Positions 23,170-34,099 of a stretch of DNA of 64,000 nt are shown here, one piece after another. Below the pieces are notes generated by a model, which had not been told where the DNA came from, searched no databases, and saw only the letters and a list, made by a program, of their open reading frames with translations. Origin of the DNA: Acanthopleura granulata (lineage: Eukaryota; Mollusca; Polyplacophora; Chitonida; Chitonidae); contig JABBOT010000013.1 of NCBI GenBank assembly GCA_016165875.1, positions 14,460,014 to 14,524,013 on the forward strand, read 5' to 3'. Positions within the stretch are counted from its first letter, which is position 1. Every line of letters begins with the position of its first letter. Both the position numbers and the translations under genes were made by a program.

Positions 23170-24130
23170 ACCTAATTTTGTTTGTGAAGTTTACGGATTA
23201 TTCATGTAAGTAAGGGGTGTTTCTTCATATGTACAGATCTTTGTGAAGGCCTGGATGTGTAGATTTGTGGCATTTAGTTGCAGGCTAGCCCTGCTGCAGT
23301 AAATTTTGACTATTTCGTTCGGCTCATCATAATTCAAAGGTTTTTGTAATTGGGGTACAGAAATTGTTCTTGCCGGCACCGGTTTTTGTTTCTTTGCGAC
23401 TTCATAATGAGATCACTTTGTTGAATGAAGAGTATATTTAGTCGATAACACGAGCTGTTTAGGTTGTATTTCGCACTAGTCAAGATACACTGTTGATGTG
23501 ATACACGAAGAACGTCGACGTTTCGGTCTATTTTTTGATGCACTTCGGTTGAAATCGTGATGCCCTGTGAACCTTAGTTGGAGTAGTATGGTGCCGACTC
23601 CAGCAGTACCAGGAGGTACGTTCTTGAAACTCATTTTTCGTTTGTATTCAACCATCATGTTTGCATCAAACCACATGTTCATTTAACTATGTTGTTATCA
23701 TTTTAACACTTTTCAATTTCCTTGGAGTTACAGATTTCAATTGTAAAATGAAATAGCAAGTTGGTTTACTCCCTTGCTAGGGTCTTTAACACATTGGTGT
23801 TACGTAAATGTAACTATAACATTATAGGTGAAAAGGGTGTGACATTTCCTTATGTTGCCTTTAGTGCATTCAGGTCACATCACTAGCAATAATTGAATGT
23901 GTAGGTTATATACCAGTTGTAATATATTTACCTGCTAGTACTCAAGTGGAAAAAAGGAAATAACAACTGTTCTCACATGTAATTCAATTATTGTTCCAAA
24001 TCTGAAAAATGACTTTGTATCGTTACAGGAAATTATTTCACCATATAAAGGTCCCATGAGAGCTCAAGCCATGAGTTGTGTTCTTTCCTGAGCCCATAAC
24101 CTTACAGTGCGCTTTCATCGATTACAATGA
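23170..24130. other. Unannotated stretch
   Basis: No gene or repeat recognised; AT-rich sequence with short chance frames only. Confidence 0.5.
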
Positions 24131-24536
24131 ATTGTAAAAATATTGCAGCGATTTAAAACCGATATTGTACGTTTCGTCAGAGTGTACGGAAACAAAATAT
24201 TTCTGTCCCTTCCACTTAGCCTGGTGTGACTTCACACATGAACACATGACGTCATCAATCGCTTACGTGTACCACAAATGACGCTGCCCTTCTAAACGCT
24301 TATGACGTCATCCCAGCATAAATGGCTTACTCACCCTCACATTTGCCTGATTCGACGTCATACAAGGAATATTATCACGTCACATCAGGAAAATTTTACG
24401 GACACAGCCGAAGATTTTGTTTTTCAAGGAATCTTCAGTTATATGAGTTTAATAGTGTTATTCATCAAAATCCATTTGAAACATGGTGTTAGACTTACTC
24501 CGTAGGATTTCTTTCACATCATTGTAATATTTCTAC
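24131..24536 (+). repeat. CRE-motif dispersed repeat, copy 1
   Basis: Alignable by eye to 58264-58646 over its whole length. Shared blocks include ATTGTAAAAAT, GGTGTGAC, CACAAATGACGC, TGACGTC, CTGATTCGA, ATCACGTC and CGAAGATTT. It contains several TGACGTCA-type sites. It encodes nothing and does not belong to the abundant SINE family. Confidence 0.88.
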
Positions 24537-24574
24537 GGAATTTATATTCTGACCAGAGTGACATTTTAAAATGC

Positions 24575-24640
24575 TGAAAAACGGCCGACCAATGGGCGAA
24601 AAACGGCCGACCAACGGGCGAAGAACGCCAGCGAAAAACT
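24575..24640 (+). repeat. 23-bp tandem repeat, about 2.5 copies
   Basis: AAACGGCCGACCAATGGGCG is followed by a near-identical copy with one substitution and a partial third. Confidence 0.8.
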
Positions 24641-24743
24641 CTACAGCGACAGAGTAGTGGGGTATAAACCTATCTACCGGTCACTTTTCACATACCGCTT
24701 TATACACTGGAGACAGGCTTTACATATCACAGCAAAAATATTC

Positions 24744-25129
24744 TTACGGATATATTTTTTTTATATATATATTTCTAAACGACCTCAAAATATCTGCTGT
24801 AAGTTCCAATAAGAAAGTCGCATTACCTTGCGACTGACAGCAACCAGTATTTCCTCGCCTTTGTGTTTTTTGGCCGCATACTTTACTAACACATGTATCA
24901 TCACTCACAGTTGCAAGGCGGCAGCGGAAAAATGACTTGCGATACATGTTGTTGCTACTAGATAAACGCTGCATGCGAACTACGAGTGCGAGCGAGTCAC
25001 ATTCACACGGCGGGTACATTTCCATAACATTGCGACCAACCAGTATACGACTGATGACGGGGAGTTTGAACATGCTTAGGGCCATAGTAATGTGCTCATA
25101 TTTTGCAGCCCACCAATTTTGAGAGGTGT
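24744..25129 (-). CDS. Possible terminal exon inside an inverted duplication
   Basis: On the minus strand an acceptor with pyrimidine tract (TTTTTTTCTGTTGCAG) is followed by 128 open codons starting DTSQNWWAAKYEHI. The mirrored copy at 26618 keeps the acceptor but hits a stop after a few codons. The protein is cysteine- and serine-rich and I do not recognise it. The acceptor conservation could simply reflect the duplication. Confidence 0.25.
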
Positions 25130-25375
25130 CTGCAACAGAAAAAAATAAGAATCCAGGCCCCATTTAACTACACCCTTACCCACTACAAACATGATATATA
25201 TCAACTTTGCATGGTGTGATAAAATATTCTTTGAAGGCAATTACTAACCCTGTAGATATAAAATCGCCAGCCAACCCACAGCCACTCTCTTAACAGTTAT
25301 CGATTAAAAAGTCACTTCAAAACTTTCTTTGATTCACAATCTGTGCAATAGGCGAGCTTCGTTTTTAACTTAAGA
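25087..25375 (+). repeat. Left arm of a large inverted duplication
   Basis: Reverse-complement match to 26376-26662. Shared blocks read in order include GGCCCCATTTAACTACACC, TTACCCACTA, AAAATCGCCAGCCAACC, CAGCCACT, CGATTAAAAAGTCACTTC and TTTCTTTGATTCA. The arms are separated by about 1 kb of unrelated sequence. Confidence 0.9.
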
Positions 25376-26375
25376 AGATCAATTACCACAGTCAGGCTTT
25401 TAAAAGCCAGGGTAGATTTGAAATTATGCCGAGAATCCGTCATTATAACAACTTCTTAAAGGCACATGTGAAATTACAACCCAAGCGAAAACCGAACAGA
25501 CGTATCTGATAAATAAAAATAAAGCAGACAGCAAACTTGGGCCAGTCACTCAGAGAGAAAAGGACAGTTTTCATGACAATAAAAATACAAAATGGATTAA
25601 ACTCTGTCACATTAACAAATTCTTGGAGTGCGAAGTTAATTCTGCTTTTAGCCACGCCCGTTAGCTGACAAAATTTAACTTCAAATTTCACCGAGCCCTA
25701 ACAAGGCTCACTTGCACATATTTACAAACGTTTCCATGCCTCTTTTGTTACTGATAAATGATGCACAGTATAATCATGAAAAGTTTGAAACGCTACATGC
25801 CTTTCAAAGTCGCCTTATGACTTCAAAAATCGCAGATTGTTACCAGTTATGTTCATCTGTCGAACTTCATGCGCTCGACCTCCTTTTCCCGCGCTGCTTT
25901 TTCTAAATCCACTTAAGCAAATAGCATCGTGCAGGGCCAAATATATCTGTCAAAAATTTACACAGAACTACTCGGTCACATTTATGGGCCCATTTCTAAA
26001 ATGTAACATCAATAATAAGAAAGAAAAAAAAGCATAGTAAAATTTGTCAGCGATGTGAACAAAAGGGAAAACAGTGCGAAGTGATTTCAACAAGGGCCGG
26101 CTTCCAGTGCCTTGCACAACCAGCGACACGTTATTAGATTTTATAAGGCTGTATAAGAAAGGCATGGATTTGATTGTCGTGACACTTCTGCCGAAATAGT
26201 TGCAATAACTCTGTGATTACGTCGTTGCCTTTTCAGGTCAATCAGATATTTAGATCAGTTGTTATGATAAGTTTCTCATTGTGATTTGGGCCGATATGGA
26301 ATTTTGTGACAAAATGGAGTTCTTACGAGAAACATGTTTTTTACAAAACCTCTAATGCTTTATTTCGACAGGACT
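25376..26375. other. 1-kb spacer between inverted arms
   Basis: Unique-looking AT-rich sequence. Short frames only, none recognisable. Confidence 0.5.
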
Positions 26376-26662
26376 AAATTTAAAAAGTAACTCGCCTTTT
26401 GCACAGATTATGAATCAAAGAAATTTTTGAAGTGACTTTTTAATCGTTAACTGTTGAGACAGTGGCTGTAGGTTGGCTGGCGATTTTACATTTACACGGT
26501 AGGTAATTGCATTCAAATGACACTTTTTCACACCAATGCTGACATATGTTATGTTTATAGTGGGTAAGGCACCTAGCGGTGTAGTTAAATGGGGACAGAA
26601 TTCTTTTTTCTGTTTCAGACACCGTCGCAAAATCCGTGGGCTGAAATATTTGAGCACTTTAA
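26376..26662 (-). repeat. Right arm of the large inverted duplication
   Basis: Mirror of 25087-25375, with an extra CGCTAGGTGCC insertion relative to the left arm. It also keeps the TTTCTGTTTCAG acceptor-like sequence at its outer side. Confidence 0.9.
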
Positions 26663-26699
26663 CACTTAAACACGGCCAATCCACACAGCGACAAGGACT

Positions 26700-27999
26700 C
26701 AGCAAGTGTAACCGAGCGATCGGGAGTAAATCTTCCAATGCTCGGCATACACCCGATAGCGGGATGCGATTCCATTCAACTGGTCCTACGTAGGTGGTCC
26801 CTCACTCTGATGGTTGTTGGACTTTTTAAAACGGCCAGCAGACACATGAGAGCTATAGCAGAACTCCAGTGCCGGCGTCGTTATTGTGCAAGCACACGCG
26901 CTTAGGACGAGTCGAGATGGGTTGAGCTGGGTCTTAAGCTCTGGTGTGTTCCAAGCTTTGCACACTGCGATTTTTCATGCATTCCCTTTACTCTCAATTA
27001 CTCCCTTTACTCTTATAATGATACTTACATAATGGGAGACCTGGTTTATAGACAATTCAGTTCTATACAGAATATGGGATACAGTTCATGTAATACGAAA
27101 TCCCGTATCTCAACGTGAATTCACTTCAAAATGATAGGACTGACATGTGAAAAGGAGTCTATCTGATAACCGGTAAATCTCGATCTATCCTGATTTTTCT
27201 GCTTACATGAATTTCATGTCCAGAGCATGCTCAGTCGCGACAGCTGCAACATCCTGCACAGAATTCATGTCGTCTCGCACTCAGAACCAACATTAAGTAA
27301 ATGATGCATGGTAAAAGCCAGCATGTCACACGTCTAACCGTCCACGCAAACATGCCCAGCAACTTGTCCGACAAGCCAGCAGATTACCGGATATACCAAG
27401 CCAACCGTAGGACACATCACTCTGCTTGTCAGACCTTAACTCAAAGCAAATTCCCTTGACTTATTTCTAATTTCCTTACTATTACATACGATTGTTCTCA
27501 AAAAAAAATATTGCGATAACAGCGGGGAAATAAAATGCTAATGTACGTATTCAGCAGAGGTATGAGTATACGGCCACATGTAAATTTAGCTCAATTTCTT
27601 AATGACATCTACCATACCTCAGCCCATGTCTCACCACAATGCCCGTACCGTTTTCAACGACTCTCATCAACACACACGTGCAATGATTGTAAACACCCTT
27701 GACTTACATTAAAGCAAATGTCCAGCACAAATATACACCATTGCCGACAGTCAGTGTTGGCAACACTGCTTCCACACACTTTCTGCCCAATCCATGCACC
27801 TCTTTGAGAAGCACATTCCTAGCAAAAGGTGTCCTTCGAACACAAACACTTTAGAGAAACAAGTTGGATGTTGTGCTGTTGATGTAGTTCACCCAATCCA
27901 CTCAAGCCTCACAATGTTTTCTGACTAGGTGATTTACCCATAAAGCAACAAACTGACCAAATTTTGAATTTTTCCCCCAGTTACGGCTTGGGTCTTCGG
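26700..27999. other. 3' flank of HDDC2, no second gene seen
   Basis: This lies downstream of the HDDC2 stop codon. I found no canonical AATAAA on the minus strand close to the stop, so the transcript end is unknown. No SINE or tandem repeat is evident. Confidence 0.45.
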
Positions 28000-30900
28000 T
28001 CAACTCTTAGAATCTCCTTCACATGCAGTGGTACAAGAATTCCTTATCTCTTCCAAACCTTTAGCCCAGTCACCAACAGTTTCTGTTTGAAATTTTCCTG
28101 GAATAAATTATAAAATGAATGTTTTACATCAATGACATGACATATTTCCAGGTGACTGGCTGGGATATTCTTGTACATGATAAAAGCATAAGAAGGAAAT
28201 CACATCTTCTCTCACTCCCATACTGCCATCTTTGAATCAGGACAAACCCTGATAGTACTGGCTGGAAATCACTCCTGGGAAAGGTTCAAAAGTGATTTGC
28301 CAAAGTTTCCTCCACCAGTCCCATAAAAGTGATCGCCATCAAAATTCTTGACAATGCCACCAAAAAAAAAATCAAATATACTGCTTAAAACTCATCCTTG
28401 TATACGTCGGTTCTCTGATAATAATAATGAAAAACTCAAGGCATCACCACATAACATTTCACACATCCCACTAAAAAACTTTTTCAAGCTTGCAAAAGAC
28501 CTCGGCAAGAAGGTAGAAAGCCGGTAGATCTGTGAAACATCAGGGTGTTTTTCATTATTATTCACAATCAAACAAACAAATAAATACATAAATACCGGGA
28601 CTTAACTGTTTCAAGCCTCACCTCTTGTTGAGTCAAAGAACTCCTGAAGGTTCACTTGTTGTTGATCATCCTGTTCGTATTCATGAGCCTGAAGGATCAT
28701 CTCAAACCGATCCAAATCCTTCACAAACTGCGCCTCTTTACTCGTCTGATTTTCGTACTCCTGTTACAAAGGTTACAAAAAGTACAAAGGTACTCCATTT
28801 TCTTATCTCTCTCTGAAATCCAAGCTACTGCTTGGCATTCAGTTATCACTCTCCCACTGTAAAAAGACCATCATGTTGTGTCCTTTTAAATAATCGAAAG
28901 ATGTTCAAAATCGACTGGATAAACTCAAGACCGACATCTTATATACATTTATACACGTTAAAGATAATTAAGAGACGGTTCAAAGCCTAGATTCCTCCAT
29001 ATTCAACACGGATTGCAAGTCTAGGTCCAGATCCAGGACAAGCTCTGCTCAAAATTTCGCCTAACGTCTAATGTCTACACTGTATGTAGGTATTTGTGCA
29101 GGTATTTATGTATGTTTACATATTCATGTCACGTGGTTGTAAATATGTATGCTTGAGGTATATGATGTGTAATGTTACATGCTTATCGATTATGTATATA
29201 TATAGCAGCTCATGTAATAATAATAATAAAAACAAAAGAAGAATTCCGTCTGAATTCATGGATAACTTTTTCTGTTGCTGACAGACAGACATACAGAAAG
29301 ACAGACAGGCTGGCAGACAGAGAGTAAGATAGACAAAGACAGAGACAGGCACAAAGACAGACACAAACAAACAGGGAAAACCAGGGACAGACTACCAGGC
29401 AGGCAGACGGAAAGTCAGAGACAGACAGACAGACTATCAGACAGGCAGAGACAGACAGACAAGCAGATAAAGAGACAAATGAATGGAATCAAAAAGAGTG
29501 TTCTTGTGGTAAGTAATCAAATATCAAGTATACTTACCTCCCAGATAGAGTACAACTCTGTGCCCAGTTCATCATCTACTAACCCACAGATGTACTTCAT
29601 GGCAGCCTAAACAGAAACAGAGCATTTGTAAGAATTTAAAGGGCTTCATACGGATCACCCCAGCCAGCAACATGTGAACTAATAAACTGAATATAAATGC
29701 TTATCCTGTATTATTAAAATAATTTGGAGTAAAAAAGTACTCTGACTTACAGTTATTTTACACACAACAAGCTGAAAATTAATGGTGCTAAGAAGCATGA
29801 TTTTTAACAACTATTATTAACATGCCGTAGTAGTCAGAACAACAGTCAATTTTTCAGTTGTCCAAAATGTATTTTATAAAAAAAAATATTACTGGAGATT
29901 CTCCATTTGATCACAACACTATCTGTGGTGCCCTGGTAGACGTCTGCCCTGTCTAGCATTTGTTGAAGACCACTCCTTTTTCTTCATTGTGATATACATA
30001 TATGTTATACATGTATGTCCCATGTGGGAATGTTTGTCAGTAAATTGCCAAAGGTTGGTGGTTTACTCTGGGCATTCCACTTTTCTCTACCCATAATACT
30101 GACTGCCGTTGTATCATGTTTTCCAGTGATTGCTAGGCAGTGCCTTTAATCACTAAATCAAAGCCCTATCCAATTGATTTGTTGACATCAGGTGGTTTGG
30201 CAATGCTTTGAAAAATAAACAATAAACCAAACTCTCTGACCTCCTCTCGTTTCTGCTTCTCCTGTTTACTGACGCCATCAAACGGGGCTATATCTCCCAC
30301 GATGCTCTCTGCCAGGTCGTGAACCAGACTCAGTTTTAGACATCTGCAAATGTATGTATACAAGTCTACATCAAAATTTGAGCCCAAACTTCTGATTCTC
30401 TTGAAAACGTGACTTTGAAAAAAAAAACATCCTGATTACCAGCACAATATATTCTTAGCACTTCAGTAACAACTGACAAGTTTGAATTCAATTTGTTGTT
30501 TTTCAACATCCCTTTTAATATAACTCCCTGTTAATAGGATCAGAAATGCCGCAAAAGTGCTAACATTTACTTATTTATTTGATTGGTGTTTTACGCCGTA
30601 CTCATGAATATTTCACTTATACAGTGGGGGCCAGCATTATGGTGGGAGGAAACAGGGCAGAGCCCGGGGCACATCCACAACCATCTGCAGGTTGTTGGCA
30701 GAACTTCCCAGCATGGGATGGACTAGAACTCACAGCAATCGCGTTGGTGAGAAGCACGGGGTCATAACACCACGCTGGCGCGCTAACCCCCTCGGCCGCG
30801 GAGGCAATGCTAACATTTAAGCAACTTAGTCTTATCAATATGCAAATTAATGGTAAGAATATTTCTGAAAAGACCAAAAGGTGAATGTATGAATCTCAAT

Positions 30901-31807
30901 GATTATCTAAATAAAAGTTCACAAATGTTCTGCAAAAAGATTCAGAGATACTGCGACAAAAAAATGGCAACAGACAGATGGGCGGAAACACAGAAGAACA
31001 GGGCCATGACAATACACCTTAGCCATGATAGTCATATAAGGGACTGAGGAATAACACATGAACAAAAAACTCTCCTTACTTGTCCTTATCCACACCTGCT
31101 GAACTGCTGAAGCAAAGGGAGAGAACTGCCATGCGGTACATGTGGCCGGCTACACTCTCGGGGTCCTGTACTTTATTCCGCACCCACCCTGTCCTCTTCA
31201 CATGCTGCTCAAGCAGAGAAAAAAAACACTTCAAAACCAAACGTCTCTCTGAGAGAACAAATCTCTGTCACAGTTAAATGCTCAAATTCGCCTCAACAAA
31301 CATCTATTTCTCTCTGCGTTTTGCTTTTCCGAAGAGAAACGCTTTTTTTTTTTACTTTATTTATCACTGCTGTTCTCAATTCATTTAAAATTTCTAAACA
31401 CGCTCTAATATAGCGCTTAAATCTTATTTCACGGATCTTACAAATTATACTATTATTCTGCTGCGTGATGGTATTAATGTATGCTTATGGATATAAAACT
31501 GTCTATAGTCGTAACAATTGTAACACGTAAAGAATGATACTACCTCATTTTACCCTGCTAAACACTTCTCCTGCTGTAGTGAAATTATAAGTTTTTTCGA
31601 AGGCACAGGAATCATGAAATCATTAATGTGTATAAATTACGTGTAATAATGCTATACAATTTCGCCAATAACAACGCCATCTGCAACAAACGTTCAAATT
31701 ACTGGATAAATCCAGTGAACGACATGAATCGTTGGCATTACACAGACCTTAAGCTGACCAACAAGTGACATGAACTCAATCATGTTTGGAAATGATTTCG
31801 ATGCCAT
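28000..31807 (-). CDS. HDDC2: 5'-deoxynucleotidase HDDC2, six exons, complete
   Basis: HD-domain metal-dependent phosphohydrolase that removes the phosphate from deoxynucleoside 5'-monophosphates (family of bacterial YfbR and human HDDC2). Exons in transcript order are 31807-31748, 31204-31080, 30343-30241, 29606-29538, 28760-28622 and 28097-28000. All junctions are GT-AG and in phase, giving 197 residues against about 204 in human. The product starts MASKSFPNMIEFMSLVGQLK. It has 'RTGWV' and 'PESVAGHMYRM' (H41), 'LVHDLAESIVGDIAP' (H70, D71, E74, D79) and 'FVKDLDRFEMILQA' (D136). These are the expected metal and catalytic positions, with the same D+3 Glu and D+8 Asp spacing as YfbR. The start at 31807 is chosen because it matches the family's usual beginning; two upstream in-frame ATGs would add an unrelated extension. 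Intron 2 carries a same-sense SINE and intron 4 a GACA microsatellite. The short C-terminal tail after 'STRGKF' is poorly conserved in the family. Confidence 0.95.
29280..29474 (+). repeat. GACA-type microsatellite in HDDC2 intron 4
   Basis: About 195 bp of imperfect GACA, GGCA and AGAC units. On the transcribed strand it begins roughly 60 nt after the exon 4 donor as TGTC-rich repeat. The frames through it are low complexity. Confidence 0.93.
30043..30118 (+). mobile_element. SINE remnant in HDDC2 intron 3
   Basis: Contains GGTTGGTGGTTTACTCTGGG and CCCATAATACTGACTGCCGT from the family body, antisense to HDDC2. The tail is lost. Confidence 0.55.
30569..30805 (-). mobile_element. Full-length SINE in HDDC2 intron 2
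   Basis: On the minus strand it begins with a tRNA-like head (GCCGAGGGGGTTAGCGCGCC, later GCTGTGAGTTCTAGTCC). It continues through the CCACCATAATGCTGGCC body and GAGTACGGCGTAAAACACC, and ends with AAATAAATAAAT-type repeats. It has the same orientation as HDDC2 and is one of the most complete copies here. Confidence 0.92.
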
Positions 31808-31977
31808 TTTGATATTTGAAGAAGGATAAATTATGACAAGTTCTCTTCGTTTCGCCGACAACAAATCCATGCGGCCTGAATACCGGAAGACAGCTGCCGG
31901 CAAAGAACACCCAATGAAACGCCGTGTCTTACTGTAGAGATTTGTCACAGGGGATTTGATTGGTTGCTAACATTAAG
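31808..31977. promoter_or_regulatory. Compact bidirectional promoter of HDDC2 and MRPS28
   Basis: Only 170 bp separate the two start codons. The interval has an ETS-like CCGGAAG at 31883-31889, a CCAAT box at 31911-31915 and an inverted CCAAT (ATTGG) at 31959-31963. I see no TATA box placed for either gene. This is the classical layout of housekeeping head-to-head promoters. The ATTGG is only 15 nt before the MRPS28 ATG, so either the 5' leader is very short or that site is transcribed. Confidence 0.75.
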
Positions 31978-33178
31978 ATGTCTGCCATCATGTTCACCAC
32001 GCGGATAGCGGCGATTAGAAATTTTGTTTTGCATTCACGATTTGTTAGACTGTCATCATCGTCACCAATGGATCCAATGCTGACTGGTTCTAAGGTGGGT
32101 GACAATGTGAATGCAACCGATGACGGTACAAGAGCATCGGAGCAAGGAAATCAATATCAGATTTCAACTTCAGATGACAGCAATAACAACAACAACGCCT
32201 CCCCCGATACCCCGTCTATGACTCGTGATCACGATTTAGATTCTACGCCGAAAAAGAGCAGCTACATGAGAGCTTTCGAGAAAATAGACAGAATGGGAAA
32301 AGACGACACCACAGAAGAAGAACCACATAGCTTTGCCAATCTGATAAGAAACTGTAAATTGACACAGTTGGGGAGTCCAGATGGGCGGATTGTTCTGGGA
32401 ACTGTTATTGACGTGGTCGAGGACGACCTCTATATCGATTTCGGAGGAAAATTTCACTGCGTCTGCTCGAGACCAAGAAACCGAGCAAGGTACCTCTAAA
32501 CAATATGCAGAATCAGGTTCCGATACTGAACTATTGGCGTAGACTGTGTTTATGTGAGGACTAGTTCATCTAGATGGACTCGGGGTGTTATTTTAAAATT
32601 CTGACTTTCATCAACATGATAAAAGAGTGAGCCTAATCATCCAGAACTACATGTGTATAAAACTGTGAAAATCTGAAGGAATGTGTCAGAACAACACCGA
32701 ATCCTTGTGCACTCACATAAAAAAAAACTGTGGTCTGCATATTTCAGTTAAATTGCAAACTAATTGATGTCTTAATTTCTGACATCTTCTTACCTCAGTA
32801 TTAGATGATTGAACTGAGCTATAAAAGATACCCAGTACATTATGATTATTTTATCAGCTGAAATTTTGATATAAGTTTTATGCTTCCACAAAGGAATCTA
32901 TTTCAGTATATAGTTAACAAAGATAACCACAGCTTAACTGAATGTTTTTAACTGTGAAAAAAGCATTTATAAGTTAATAATTACATTCACTATATCCCAG
33001 TTGTTATTGTTTTTGCAGTGAATACACATATGGAACTCGTGTTAAGCTGAAGCTCAAAGATCTAGAGATGACTTCAGCCTTTCTGGGCTCTGACAAACAC
33101 GTGACTTTGTTAGAGGCAGATGGCTCCATTATTGGCATACACAGATCTAACCCGTGGGCAAAAGTGGATGTCAAATGA
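31978..33178 (+). CDS. MRPS28: Mitochondrial ribosomal protein S28 (bS1m), two exons
   Basis: Component of the mitochondrial small ribosomal subunit. Exons are 31978-32489 and 33019-33178, joined in phase across a GT-AG intron (AG + T makes Ser171), giving 223 residues. Residues 1-29 form a basic, serine-rich mitochondrial targeting sequence. Residues 30-115 are a low-complexity acidic linker with an Asn run. The conserved core starts at 'SFANLIRNCKLTQLG' (118-132). It continues 'VEDDLYIDFGGKFHCVC' and, in exon 2, 'YGTRVKLKLKDLEMTSAFLG' and ends WAKVDVK. These match the S1-like fold of human MRPS28, which is shorter (about 187 residues) because its linker is shorter. I prefer ATG 31978 because no ATG lies upstream in frame. 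Reading through the donor would add a false RYL-stop. Confidence 0.95.
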
Positions 33179-33650
33179 CGGGACACTGTTGTGTGACTGA
33201 ACCATGACTTCCTACAGTGACATTTGTGCAGAAATTTCTGACATGTTTGTGTAAACCATATCACATTTGTGTCAGCCAGGTTGTGCATCTTTGAAGTCAT
33301 TGTCTGGTTATAGATTATGTCTGAGTTGTGTGACACGGGCATTTAACTTACAAGGGCACGTCCGTCTCATCTGTTTAACACAGATTTTAACACATGACAT
33401 GTACAAGATTGTTTCAGTGCATAGCGATCAAGACTGTCGGTACGGAATGCATGCCACTTCATACCCAAGTAACTGCAAGTGGTCTAATCCTCATTTTATG
33501 CCGAAATTTGTCGTTTATGGGAAACATAAGGGTGGGCTGGGTGTATGAACAACAGAAAATGTTGGATAGCATTCAGTAGAGGAGAGTTGTGTCAGAATTG
33601 GCTGCAGTAAGCTTTATTTCGAGTCCGATCGGCTTGGTTGATGTTGGCCT

Positions 33651-33661
33651 GGGGGGGGGGG
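33651..33661 (+). repeat. Run of 11 G
   Basis: Uninterrupted G tract in the 3' flank of MRPS28; prone to sequencing-length error. Confidence 0.9.
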
Positions 33662-34042
33662 TCGGCGTTTCCGGTCTTTGCTTTTTATAAGGTCTACGGT
33701 AGGTTATAGCATGGTATAAGCATAAACCATCTGCTATTTTGATACAAGGGCCTACACAGTGAAGGAGTGAGGTCACCCAGTGGTATGAACTAACTACGGT
33801 GTGAGATACAATGGTACGAAGTTCACAAAACTTCATAAATCAGTTTCTCGTAACTGTTCTCCTAAATCCCGTCGCCTTATGGCGCTATAATCTAGAGGAC
33901 GTCTTCTACCAGAATAGTTACGAAAAAAGTGATTTACACAGTTTTGTGAAAGTGGATGCAAATCTCTCTGTAGGATATCTACCTAAGCCATAACATTAGA
34001 CATGATGCTTTAAATCTTTGTGTTTGCTGTGCTATGATGAAG

Positions 34043-34089
34043 CATTCTTGAGTACAGCGTAAAACACCAATCAAATAAACAAATAAATT
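34043..34089 (+). mobile_element. SINE 3' tail remnant downstream of MRPS28
   Basis: Only ATTCTTGAGTACAGCG, then TAAAACACCAATCAAATAAA and a short tail remain. The remnant provides the first AATAAA hexamer after the MRPS28 stop. Confidence 0.85.
34074..34079 (+). terminator. Candidate MRPS28 polyadenylation signal in SINE tail
   Basis: AATAAA, 896 nt after the stop codon. I see no AATAAA or ATTAAA between 33179 and this site. Use of the site is inferred, not shown. Confidence 0.3.
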
Positions 34090-34099
34090 AAATCGTTGT

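Noticed and set aside
29116..29610. Open frames over the GACA microsatellite
   Set aside because: Low-complexity repeat translation. The real coding part here is HDDC2 exon 4 on the minus strand.
31808..31948. HDDC2 starting at an upstream Met (31948 or 31884)
   Set aside because: The extra residues have no similarity to the family and would cover the promoter elements. MASKSF at 31807 aligns with the usual start.
31960..31977. N-terminal extension of MRPS28 starting six codons upstream
   Set aside because: The codon at 31960 is TTG, not ATG. The first in-frame ATG is at 31978.
32490..32499. MRPS28 ending RYL at the first stop
   Set aside because: This reads through the GTACCT donor. Splicing to 33019 restores the conserved second half in phase.
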